DNA from: Streptococcus oralis
Lineage (GTDB): Bacteria > Bacillota > Bacilli > Lactobacillales > Streptococcaceae
DNA length: 64,000 nt
Direction of reading: 5' to 3'
Assembly: GCF_021497885.1 (NCBI RefSeq)
Contig: NZ_CP046523.1
Location: 62,001 to 126,000 of the forward strand
Under the pieces are notes generated by a model. The model saw only the letters and a program-made list of their open reading frames with translations, made no database searches and was not told the DNA's origin. The first letter of the stretch is position 1; every line of letters begins with the position of its first letter. The position numbers were made by a program, and so were the translations under genes. Below are positions 33,015-41,903 of this stretch, in pieces.

Positions 33015-34025
33015 TTAATACCTCTTAGTTTGTAATACAGAGTTTTCTTCATCAATAATATAACATCCATTTTTATTGACAGATCTTAAATAGCCCTGTT
33101 GTGCTTTTAAAATTAAGAACTTCCAAATTTTTCTCCATGTTACTCTATTATTTTTATCATCTGAAAACATCAATGTCATACGGCTTTCTTTAGTTTTAAA
33201 AAATTCATTAGGATCTACCATCAAATCTTCCAACTCATCTGCAGTACCGTTTGGATAAGTTGTCACAATTTCAATACTCCTGGTATTCTGCTGATCAATA
33301 TTTAATACAATTTCTTCATATATGGGATTTATAGTAACTTTCCCAATCTCACCTAATTCGCCTGAACTATTGATTTTACGTTCAATTATACGATGTAAGG
33401 TAAGTGCCTCCTGTTGACTTCGAGCTCGGATACTTAATCTCTCTGACTGAAATTTATATACTACTTGCACAGCTTCTATAGGATTATTTTTATACTCTTC
33501 TAAAAACAAAGAAATCCTTTTGACTTTCCGAATATGATCTATACCTGTTCCAACTTTTGACATTATTACAAAATCGTATTTTGCTTCTAATATTCTATCA
33601 ATTGTAGAACTGCTGTATTCCTTTTGAGACTGTTTCAACTCCTCAAAGATTTCTAATAATTTTTTTCGTAATTCAATTGCTTCCTGATGTTTATCCAAAT
33701 ATTCTTGACTATAATGAATTCCGTTTTTATTAGAATATTCTCTACTAATCCTAACATACTCCTTTGTTAACTCAGAAGTCAATTCTATTAAACGTTCATA
33801 TTCCTCAGATTCTAAAATATCCTGATAGTTTCTAACAATCTGAAAGCCCATCCGATCGCTTCCTAATTGAATATTAGAGTCTGTCTGACTAAATATATCG
33901 TTACCAAATGAAAATGAAATAACATTAGGTAACAACTCATTTTTTAAAGTGTCAATTCTGCTTCCAGAATATTTTTCCAGCACATGAGGCTGAACATTTA
34001 ATTTAAATAGATAGTCTTTTTCCAT
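33015..34025 (-). CDS. Uncharacterised soluble protein with coiled coil, paired with a four-TM protein
   Basis: A 336-residue hydrophilic protein. A charged helical region of about 80 residues near 75-160 (ESEEYERLIELTSELTKEYVRISREY ... EAIELRKKLLEIFEELKQSQKEY) is probably coiled coil. It is followed by mixed alpha/beta sequence (KYDFVIMSKVGTGIDHIRKVKRISLFLEEYKNNP; EIVTTYPNGTADELEDLMVDPNEFF) and a C-terminus that may bind nucleic acid or protein (RVTWRKIWKFLILKAQQGYLRSV). No catalytic motif found, no family recognised. Candidate sensor half of a two-gene system. Confidence 0.6.
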   Translation of the reverse strand: MEKDYLFKLNVQPHVLEKYSGSRIDTLKNELLPNVISFSFGNDIFSQTDSNIQLGSDRMGFQIVRNYQDILESEEYERLIELTSELTKEYVRISREYSNKNGIHYSQEYLDKHQEAIELRKKLLEIFEELKQSQKEYSSSTIDRILEAKYDFVIMSKVGTGIDHIRKVKRISLFLEEYKNNPIEAVQVVYKFQSERLSIRARSQQEALTLHRIIERKINSSGELGEIGKVTINPIYEEIVLNIDQQNTRSIEIVTTYPNGTADELEDLMVDPNEFFKTKESRMTLMFSDDKNNRVTWRKIWKFLILKAQQGYLRSVNKNGCYIIDEENSVLQTKRY

Positions 34026-34207
34026 TATTCACCTTTCTTGATTAGTTTATAATCATTTGCTACATTGAGGCATCTAGTTAGATTTTTTCATTTGTTCAAA
34101 TAATTTTTAAACGTCGAAATTGCTTATTCATCCACCACATAATAAATGAATAATTCAATCTTTTAAAAATTTGATAAAGATCTTTGTTCTCAAAATAACT
34201 GTAGATA

Positions 34208-34639
34208 CTATATTTTTAACTGCTCTTCAAATTGAGATAATACAATCAAATCTAACTGCTTTTCTATTTCTTTAAACGGTAAATTCAAGTCCAATGTACG
34301 AACACTAATCTGATTTCAATGAAACTGATAAAGACTGTCGGGCTGAATTTGTTCATTAGTTTTTGCATACAATAGCATACCTGATACTAGACATTTATTA
34401 TCTCCAAATTGATATTGACGGTTTTTTACATATGTAAAAATCTGATAAAGATTATTAGAATGAATAGTGTACTTATCGAAACGTACTTGTGTAGTACTTG
34501 AATAGTATTTAGCATCAATGATCAAGATGTTATTCTCTTTTTGAAGTTGAATATCAGTCTGCATAATTGGTAACATGTCACTAATACCTTCATCTAAAGC
34601 CCAAGGTATCTGGGAAGCATTCGGCTTTAACTGTGTAAG
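34208..34639 (-). pseudogene. mcrC: Remnant of McrC-type restriction subunit
   Basis: The reading frame from 34639 gives LTQLKPNASQIPWALDEGISDMLPIMQTDIQL, then NNILIIDAKYYSSTTQV and NLYQIFTYVKNRQYQFG, SGMLLYAKT, matching the C-terminal nuclease-like part of McrC (modified-cytosine restriction, partner of the GTPase McrB). A TGA at about 34316 interrupts it, but the same frame continues with NQISVRTLDLNLPFKEIEKQLDLIVLSQFEEQLKI to a natural stop, so a single nonsense change (probably GGA to TGA) is visible. The N-terminal two thirds and mcrB are absent. 34640-34877 and 34026-34207 hold nothing else recognisable. Confidence 0.75.
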
Positions 34640-34877
34640 TTACTTTTTGTAATATTGCCATTATGTGAAAATATAAAATAAAAACAAGTAGAACTACTGT
34701 TCTTCGAATTTTGAACAATGAAAAACTTTATCCAAATTTGGATAGGGAGGAGGTGTATTGAAGGAGCAAAACCTAAAAATCGTAACTCTAGATTTCTCAA
34801 TGTTAATTTTCCGAAAAATAAGTATTTTTCGGAAAATTAGTTATTAATACTAGAATTTTTCGTATCACTGTGCAGAA

Positions 34878-37800
34878 CTATTCAACTACTATATTCCCAA
34901 ACAAGATTTCAATTTCTGTTTTGTCAACACTTGCTTGACGATTAGACGACCTAACAACTTTTGAACCTATGGATGAATCTAAATTAGCAAAATCGAATAT
35001 TTCAGCATAATCTTCGAATTCATGCCAGAATCGATTTACATCGGCATCAATCTCTTTAACATACTGATACAATTCACTCTCTTCATCAATCATGCGAATA
35101 TAATAGGCAATCTTTCTAACATCTGTAGGTTTCAAACCAGCCTCTTCTATACGACTCAAAATGAGTGAAACAATTCCCTTATCTTTAACACTTTGGCTGA
35201 TTTTCACTGCTGCACTTTCAGAAACTTTATTTTGCAAACTTTTATAGTTGGTCTCTGCTGTCTCAATTGCACAATTATATGTATCTACTAAAGATTGCTT
35301 ATGACTATTGAGCTGTTCTTGAGCTTTCTCTATAAGAAACTGTGCTTTTTCCTGTGGTAAATCTGCTGTTGAAACAATTGTTTTTGAACTAGCTAACCTT
35401 AGATGTCTTTCTGCATTTATAATTTCTTCATTTTCTAGATTATTAAGATCAAAAATTCTATCAGATTTTGCTATTGGCGCTCCATTTACATCATTGAAGA
35501 ACACTCTACCTACTAATATACTATGATCATTACTATTCCCTGAGAAGCTATATGTCTTGAAAACTGGATTATTTATCCGTGTTATCTTTGATATTTTCAG
35601 ATCATAAAGTCTCTTATTTGCTTCTTTAAACTCTGACGAGTGTTTCTCAGATCTTAGCCCACTTTTGAATATTGTTTTTTCTACAGTTTCGTCCAACATA
35701 TCCCTAATTGCTTCACCTTTTTTGCTCTTTACATCCTCAAGATAAGATGTATACTCAGGTAAAACCATGTCATCAAATTCTGTATCAGAGAGCACCCCAG
35801 CCATTTTTTTTCCAAGTCGTTCAGACATCTTGAGTTCCACATCAATAGCTTCGTATACTGGGAATGTGTATATATAAATTTCATTAACCTCAGTGTCTTG
35901 TCGCGGTCTATCAATGCGACCAATTCTCTGTTCTAATATCATCGGATTATATGGCAAGTCTAAATTCATAAGAACAATCGCATCTTGCAAGTTTTGGCCA
36001 GTGGAAATCGTATCTGTACCCACCAAAAGATTAATTTCTTGGACAGTACCGAAAATATCCTGACGATTTTTTGATAACGGAGAGAATCTATCTAGAATTT
36101 CCTTCTTCGTTTCTGGGTATCTTCCCACACGATTTTCATCATCATTTCCTGTTATCAATCCCATATTGTCATCGGATAGTTCAGCATCATTCAGCAATTT
36201 ATCATAGTAATATCTTGCTGTATCAGAAAACTGTGAAATTAAGATAACTTTCCGACCACGTGAGAGCTCCAGAACAATCTTCTGTTTGACTTTATCAAAT
36301 TTCTCATCGATAAATTCATAAGATGACCGTAATTCATTAATCAGGTTATTTAAAATCTCATCATCACTGATAGCGTCTGACTTCATTTTAGTGATCGTTA
36401 CTTTCGCAAGTTTTGGTTTAATGTCGTCAATCTGTTTACTTATTTTTTCATAGTAGCGACGTTTTTTTATACTTGAATCAAATTGGTATTGAGAAAGAAG
36501 TGAAGCATCACTAAAATCATCAAAATCAATATCAGTCGTCAAGAGTCCAACATTTTTTGATAAATATTCATCTAAACCATATTTCCTTGATAAAAACATC
36601 TTGAATTCACTTGTTGGATTTGATGAATTTTCTACTATATCTAGCTGTTTAAGTAAAGTTGTGTTTTTATCTCTAATACCTTCCAGTGACTTCAAATATG
36701 ATTGCCAACTTGAATCTGCTCGTTTTAGTAGCATTAATTTCAGGCGGTCACCACTCATATCATTTCTCTCTGGATTAATATATCGTATTGCATCCATATA
36801 CGGGAAATTTAAATTTGAGATACGTTCAAAATTATCCGTAAAGATTTTGTTTTTTCTTGGTTCGTATGGTATTTCGACAGTTGGAAATTTACGATTGGCA
36901 AAATTGACGTTCTGACCACCATAAGTCTTACGGGTCCTTTGTAAGAATAAATCTTCCCAAAATTCGCTAAAGGCTACATCATCCGTAACAAGTTTATTAA
37001 TAACTCGTTGATTGTTTCCAAATAGAAAATATTGTTGATAGCGTCTATTAGCTGGAATACTATCTATATCTAAGAAGAGGCTTCCTAAATTCAAAACATC
37101 TTTTCGGCTGTTATTCCAAGGAGTTGCCGTAAGCATAAGTCCTTTCATCTTTTTCCCAAGGTTTTGAGAATGTTTATCTACTAATTGTAAGTTTCTATAG
37201 GCTCTAGTTCCTCTATTCTTAAATCCTAAATGAGCCTCATCAACGATAATCAAATCAAAGAATTCAGCAATTTTTTCAAGATCTTTACCGGTTGATAAAG
37301 CTAACTTTTCTCTTGAGATATATTGAAAGTGTGAGTCTGAAATACCTAAGATTGCAAGTTCCTCTGTCCACTGAACCTTTAGCTTATTGTCAGCAATAAT
37401 CAAGGTCTTTAAGTCTGGTTGCCTTTCTAGACTCAGCTTGACAATGCCAGCTGTTGTCCTTGTTTTCCCAAGTCCAACACCATCTGATAATACAGCAGTA
37501 CTAAATGTATTCAGTTTATCCCAAATATCGATAATCCCTGTTTTTTGGTGAGGATAGAGAAATTCTGACCATTCAGTTTCCTCGTTAAACTCAGCATAAG
37601 GCTTACCAAATATCTGGGCAAAATCATAGTAGGTCTCCCATGTTGATTTATAGGGTTTACCTTTTTGCCAATTTGGAAATTTGCTTTTTACTATTTCTAT
37701 CAATTCACTTGCGAAATTATCCACCTCATCCGACTCCCAAAGTTCTGAGAACCAATCATTCAAGGCAAAATAATTATCCTGTCCTAAGACATTTAATTCT

Positions 37801-38321
37801 GTATTTCCTATCAAACCATTTTTTGAAAAGTTTGAAGAACCTACAATAGCTTTCCCTTGGCTACTTTCAAAACTTCTTGAGAATAGGTATGATTTAGCAT
37901 GGAAATAATTGGCGTCTCCTATGTAGACTTTAATCTCAATGCGCCCTTCACTAATCCATTGTCTCACTTGCTTTAAGAAATCTTCTTCGCTTAGAATACC
38001 ATCCAAGTCTGCGCTCATTAGCTGCGGAAGCTCGGCTCTGTACTCTTGGCTTGTTTTCACATCCAGAACACTTACCGTTTCATGGTTAGTTTGATTTCCC
38101 ATAATAATTTGTACACGACCATTTCGTTCATTCATAAATTGAAGAAATTCATCTTTAATCAGAATGAGGCCCGAAATGTAAAAATAGCCTACTCCAAGTC
38201 TCAAGGTCTGCGTGCCTGAATCTGAGATGAGATATTTGAACGTGTCAGTCATCGAGAGGTGTCTGTTATCAATTACCTTGCGTTGAAAAATTTCTGTTTC
38301 TAAATCCTTATTTTCTGTCAT
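34878..38321 (-). CDS. PLD-family nuclease fused to SNF2/HepA-type helicase (restriction/defence)
   Basis: An 1147-residue protein. Residues about 1-200: phospholipase D-like domain with one HKD motif (His141-Ala-Lys143 and GSSNFS at 161-166), a fold found in metal-independent nucleases. Residues about 255-860: superfamily 2 helicase with Walker A DGVGLGKT (280-287), DEAH (361-364), LTATPWNNS, and motifs V/VI (VGTDTISTGQNLQDA, LEQRIGRIDRPRQD). A helical C-terminal region follows. It overlaps the methylase stop/start by 4 nt. The pair suggests a restriction system where translocation precedes PLD-type cleavage. It recalls DISARM and type ISP but matches neither in gene content as I know them. 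Confidence 0.8.
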   Translation of the reverse strand: MTENKDLETEIFQRKVIDNRHLSMTDTFKYLISDSGTQTLRLGVGYFYISGLILIKDEFLQFMNERNGRVQIIMGNQTNHETVSVLDVKTSQEYRAELPQLMSADLDGILSEEDFLKQVRQWISEGRIEIKVYIGDANYFHAKSYLFSRSFESSQGKAIVGSSNFSKNGLIGNTELNVLGQDNYFALNDWFSELWESDEVDNFASELIEIVKSKFPNWQKGKPYKSTWETYYDFAQIFGKPYAEFNEETEWSEFLYPHQKTGIIDIWDKLNTFSTAVLSDGVGLGKTRTTAGIVKLSLERQPDLKTLIIADNKLKVQWTEELAILGISDSHFQYISREKLALSTGKDLEKIAEFFDLIIVDEAHLGFKNRGTRAYRNLQLVDKHSQNLGKKMKGLMLTATPWNNSRKDVLNLGSLFLDIDSIPANRRYQQYFLFGNNQRVINKLVTDDVAFSEFWEDLFLQRTRKTYGGQNVNFANRKFPTVEIPYEPRKNKIFTDNFERISNLNFPYMDAIRYINPERNDMSGDRLKLMLLKRADSSWQSYLKSLEGIRDKNTTLLKQLDIVENSSNPTSEFKMFLSRKYGLDEYLSKNVGLLTTDIDFDDFSDASLLSQYQFDSSIKKRRYYEKISKQIDDIKPKLAKVTITKMKSDAISDDEILNNLINELRSSYEFIDEKFDKVKQKIVLELSRGRKVILISQFSDTARYYYDKLLNDAELSDDNMGLITGNDDENRVGRYPETKKEILDRFSPLSKNRQDIFGTVQEINLLVGTDTISTGQNLQDAIVLMNLDLPYNPMILEQRIGRIDRPRQDTEVNEIYIYTFPVYEAIDVELKMSERLGKKMAGVLSDTEFDDMVLPEYTSYLEDVKSKKGEAIRDMLDETVEKTIFKSGLRSEKHSSEFKEANKRLYDLKISKITRINNPVFKTYSFSGNSNDHSILVGRVFFNDVNGAPIAKSDRIFDLNNLENEEIINAERHLRLASSKTIVSTADLPQEKAQFLIEKAQEQLNSHKQSLVDTYNCAIETAETNYKSLQNKVSESAAVKISQSVKDKGIVSLILSRIEEAGLKPTDVRKIAYYIRMIDEESELYQYVKEIDADVNRFWHEFEDYAEIFDFANLDSSIGSKVVRSSNRQASVDKTEIEILFGNIVVE

Positions 38322-41300
38322 CTATTTATCCTATCGTAAACGGCGATAATCCGTTGTGTTTCTTCTTCTACAAATGCTTTATGATTAGCTGTCTCAAAAG
38401 TCTTCATCAAATCGATTATATCTTCTCGAGTTAGCTCAAAAGCAAGCATGACTCTGGCATTTAACTCTGCAATTAAGTCATCATGCGATAGTCCTTTGAA
38501 ACCATCTCCTGTCACCAGGTTTTCTAGCTCTTCATATAGTGGTCCATTTTTAAGCAATAACTGCTTCACGATTTGTATAATCTCCTCCGAACATGAAACA
38601 TCTGAAATAGTTGGGATTGGTAACTGTTTGAGGTATGTTTGATTAATATTAGTGTTAACCAATTTTTTTAATACAAAATCTAGTACATACGAATTTAACA
38701 ATCCTAATGTAAATAGCTTTTCCTGAATTTTTGTTGTATCAACATCTTTTTCCATCAATAAATTATTTGCTGCTGTCGTATAACGAGGTAATAAAGTTGC
38801 TATTAACGAACGTTGATTAGTAGCACTAGCTATGGCTCGAATTCCAATCCTATAATTTTCATAATCAGCTCCCGTTTTTCGGAGGATATCTGATTCAGAA
38901 ACACCTTCTGTCGGGACATCAACCAGCTTAAATTGATTCATCAATTTACCTTCATAGAGTGGGTAGTCAGCTTCTTCGATTGGCAAAAACAAAGCTGAAT
39001 CATTAGTTTTATCAAAATCTCTTCTGAGTTTAATTACTTCAGTCTCTCTCAAAGGTGGGAATTTCAATTTAATTTTTTGATAGAGATTAAATTCCTTAAT
39101 ACTACGTGGCTCAAAGAGTGAATATTTTTCAGGTTCTGCTTCCTTAACCAGAGAAAATGGATAGTCCATTTTTTCATTCTCTTGATTGAGTGCATCAAGG
39201 TTGAGTTTGTAGAAGAAAGCTTTAAATTCCTCTCTTTGTGATGGAGATTTCTTGATAGTGGTTACAGCAAATTTGTAACTTCTATGGATAGTTTGAAAAA
39301 TGCCTAACCTATTTTCAAAAGATAAGAATTCTTCCAAATCATAATTATCAAAAATCAAGTGGCGCAAACCCGTTGCTCCGAGATCAGTCATCAAATTATC
39401 AGGGACGATAAGTGAAAGGTGCTGGTCTGGTTTAAGCAATTGTAAAAAGCGTTCTACAGAAATTTTGTAAAGATTAATGTCACTGCCTGTTTTCTTTCCT
39501 TCAACAGTCCAAGATTGATTACTAAAATTATCCGTGTGGCGGAAATAAATGGAACCTTGCTCGATCCTATTAAGCTCCTCTTCCCATTTATCCTTAATAC
39601 GTGGCATAGTTTCAAATAATTCACCCTGGCGTTTAGTTTTCTTTTTCGTACTTGATAAGGACAAGTATGTATCATCATATTGGGAGAAGAATTCGTCTGA
39701 ATTTGGTTTCCATATTTCCCATGGTGGGTTGCCAATAACAACATCAAATCCCGAGTTTTCAATGAATTCACCATTTTCATCAAAAAAGATTTCGGGTAAA
39801 TTAACTTCAATAGCTTCAATATGCAAGAAAGTACTTTCTGCTCTTAGTTTTTCAGGAAGATATTTCAACAGTTTAGATTGTAGTTCGGCCCTCTTTATTT
39901 CGTATTTTTCAGATCCTTCTACTTTAAGTTTCCGTAATTCCTTCAACTCTGGTCTGTAGTTAGCATATATTTCTTTTCGTCTAAAATAGGGAACTGTATT
40001 AATTAATGAGTTTTGATGGATTAAATTTCTTCCAATTAAAGATGGGAGTTTCATTTCCTTTGGACGATGTTCAATTGAGGACAAGGTCAAAGTTAAACTT
40101 GAAATGATAATTGCCTTATAATCGATATCTACACCGTATATCATATGTTCAAGAATATACTTTTCCCACTGATAAATGGCCTCGTCATCCTCTCTGAAAT
40201 AAGGAAACTGCTCTTCAATTTCTTGTGGTAAATTAAGTGTTGACATCAGAGGTTGTTTTCTCGTTAGTAGCTGAAAAGCTCCACGTAGAAAAGATCCTCC
40301 TCCCGAAGACAAGTCCGCAATTTTCATATCAAGCAAGTATTCAACACTTGTTTGAATATCAGAAAGTTCACCAGATTTTATTGCCTCTTTTAATCCTAAA
40401 AATCGTTTTTCAAACTCAACTTCAACAGTTTGCTTTACCATATAGTTTACAAATCGTTCATCAGTATAGTATGCACCCTTATTTTTTTGCTCAACACTAT
40501 CCTCTCCATAGAATACGACAGGAGTATTATTGTCTTCAATCCTGATTTGAACGTTTTGACTCATTGAGTTTTCATATTGTTTCTCAATTGCATTTGGGGG
40601 TAAATCCTCATAACGGAAGGAATACTCCTGGGCGCTTGTATCTAGCCATAGTTTTGTCCAGAAGTCAGTGTAATCTTGCGCTAAAAGAATTTCTAAACGA
40701 TCTGCAACTTGACCAACACTGCCTGCAAACAAGTCACCATCGTAAACTGTTCTAAATTGCTCAGTAGCCTTTCGGCTAATTTCACTAATCTGTTCCTTGC
40801 TATTTTCTTCTAAACTTAAACTTGATGTCTCACGCTGCTCATCGTCATCAAAAATATCAAATAAACTAATTTCGTTTTGATTTTTAATTGGAGTCTTTTT
40901 ACGGTTTAGTTTTTTAAATGTATCTTCATCTCCAATACGGATAGTTGCCTCTGCTTCTGCAATTTTTTTCAAAGCATCATCAAGAGTACCGTTTCCAACT
41001 CCTAGTGCTATATCATTGACATTAAAGGCATCAGAACCGTAATAACCTTCTAAAAACCTCCTCATCAATTGTCTAAGGATAATCGTGTCAACTACATTTG
41101 ACAGAACTGCTGTGTAGGTATCATCTTCAACCAAGTTGATTAAATCACCTTGTTCCAGGTAAAACTGGGCTTTAAAACCAACCAACTCCTTCAACTCTTG
41201 TTTTAAAGGACTTGCAGTTATTAGTTCCGAAAGTTTTTTTCGGTAATACGAGACAACCATTAGAAAGTGACTAGAAAGCTGCTGAGTGAATACACCGTCG

Positions 41301-41773
41301 GGAATTCTTATATCTTCTCCAAAACCAAAATTATCCTCTTCAATCTGAATATTTTCGTTTTTCAACAAGTTAAAATTTGAGAAATAGAATGACTTTTCAG
41401 CTGTTTCTAAATTAATGTCAAGTCGGACATCTCTATTCCCACTATGGGTTGGGAAAATAACTATCCGATTTTCTCCGATAAATCCAACTAATTGAGTATC
41501 AAAATCAACTGTATAGCTATCTCTTAATTTTTCAACCTGTTTGTATAGACGTCTAACTTCGATTGTTTTCGAAGAGGAATTCAAATCTTCTTGAAACTTG
41601 ATAGCCATCACACCTTTAGATTTATCCTCTAGTTTATCAGTAAAGAGAATCTTCCACTCACCCGAGTTTTCTATTGGATTCTCACCTAGACTGTATCCTA
41701 AATAAGTTGCCACAAGTTCAAATGATTGTATATCATTTTTTAAATTTTCTATTAGCTCTTTTAATGACTGCAT
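38318..41773 (-). CDS. Large adenine-specific DNA methylase (Eco57I/PglX-like) with target recognition region
   Basis: An 1151-residue protein. The N-terminal 440 residues are an unassigned helical/recognition region. The methylase core has KGAYYTDERFVNYMVKQ, the AdoMet loop DLSSGGGSFLRGA (about residue 487, a variant of DPaCGSG) and the catalytic NPPWE (about residue 680) of N6-adenine methylases. The C-terminal part (RIGIRAIASATNQRSLIATLLPRY...LLNSYVLDFVLKKLVNTNINQTYLKQLPIP) resembles the specificity region of type IIG/PglX enzymes. It would mark host DNA so the downstream PLD-helicase spares it. First gene of a two-gene operon with its own promoter. Confidence 0.82.
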   Translation of the reverse strand: MQSLKELIENLKNDIQSFELVATYLGYSLGENPIENSGEWKILFTDKLEDKSKGVMAIKFQEDLNSSSKTIEVRRLYKQVEKLRDSYTVDFDTQLVGFIGENRIVIFPTHSGNRDVRLDINLETAEKSFYFSNFNLLKNENIQIEEDNFGFGEDIRIPDGVFTQQLSSHFLMVVSYYRKKLSELITASPLKQELKELVGFKAQFYLEQGDLINLVEDDTYTAVLSNVVDTIILRQLMRRFLEGYYGSDAFNVNDIALGVGNGTLDDALKKIAEAEATIRIGDEDTFKKLNRKKTPIKNQNEISLFDIFDDDEQRETSSLSLEENSKEQISEISRKATEQFRTVYDGDLFAGSVGQVADRLEILLAQDYTDFWTKLWLDTSAQEYSFRYEDLPPNAIEKQYENSMSQNVQIRIEDNNTPVVFYGEDSVEQKNKGAYYTDERFVNYMVKQTVEVEFEKRFLGLKEAIKSGELSDIQTSVEYLLDMKIADLSSGGGSFLRGAFQLLTRKQPLMSTLNLPQEIEEQFPYFREDDEAIYQWEKYILEHMIYGVDIDYKAIIISSLTLTLSSIEHRPKEMKLPSLIGRNLIHQNSLINTVPYFRRKEIYANYRPELKELRKLKVEGSEKYEIKRAELQSKLLKYLPEKLRAESTFLHIEAIEVNLPEIFFDENGEFIENSGFDVVIGNPPWEIWKPNSDEFFSQYDDTYLSLSSTKKKTKRQGELFETMPRIKDKWEEELNRIEQGSIYFRHTDNFSNQSWTVEGKKTGSDINLYKISVERFLQLLKPDQHLSLIVPDNLMTDLGATGLRHLIFDNYDLEEFLSFENRLGIFQTIHRSYKFAVTTIKKSPSQREEFKAFFYKLNLDALNQENEKMDYPFSLVKEAEPEKYSLFEPRSIKEFNLYQKIKLKFPPLRETEVIKLRRDFDKTNDSALFLPIEEADYPLYEGKLMNQFKLVDVPTEGVSESDILRKTGADYENYRIGIRAIASATNQRSLIATLLPRYTTAANNLLMEKDVDTTKIQEKLFTLGLLNSYVLDFVLKKLVNTNINQTYLKQLPIPTISDVSCSEEIIQIVKQLLLKNGPLYEELENLVTGDGFKGLSHDDLIAELNARVMLAFELTREDIIDLMKTFETANHKAFVEEETQRIIAVYDRINR

Positions 41774-41802
41774 AGAACCTACATCCTCTAAATTTTACTT
41801 CT

Positions 41803-41833
41803 ATTATACCGTATTTTAAGACTAAAAAATACG
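41803..41833 (-). promoter_or_regulatory. Methylase operon promoter with overlapping dyad
   Basis: Minus-strand -10 TATAAT (41803-41808), 30 nt before the methylase ATG. Directly upstream, a perfect inverted repeat CGTATTTT / AAAATACG with an 8-nt spacer occupies 41810-41833, i.e. the space between -10 and -35. It could be an operator for a control protein or the methylase itself. Confidence 0.5.
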
Positions 41834-41856
41834 AAAAACGCTAATATTTGAACTGT

Positions 41857-41900
41857 ACCCCAAAAGTTAGACAGAAAAATCTAACTTTTGGGGTGTTTTT
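41857..41900 (+). terminator. Hairpin at the left end of the IS
   Basis: The left inverted repeat is followed within 8 nt by its own complement: CCCCAAAAGTTAGA pairs with TCTAACTTTTGGGG (14 bp), then TGTTTTTT. This terminator-shaped structure just before the transposase start would stop transcription entering from outside. Confidence 0.7.
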
Positions 41901-41903
41901 TAA

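Noticed and set aside
32359..34025. Assignment of the two-gene pair to Kiwa
   Set aside because: Sizes and membrane topology are similar, but the gene order is reversed relative to kwaA-kwaB and I see no DUF4868 features in the soluble protein.
34878..41773. Calling the methylase/helicase pair DISARM
   Set aside because: No drmA, drmB (DUF1998) or separate drmC is present; only a loose resemblance of activities.
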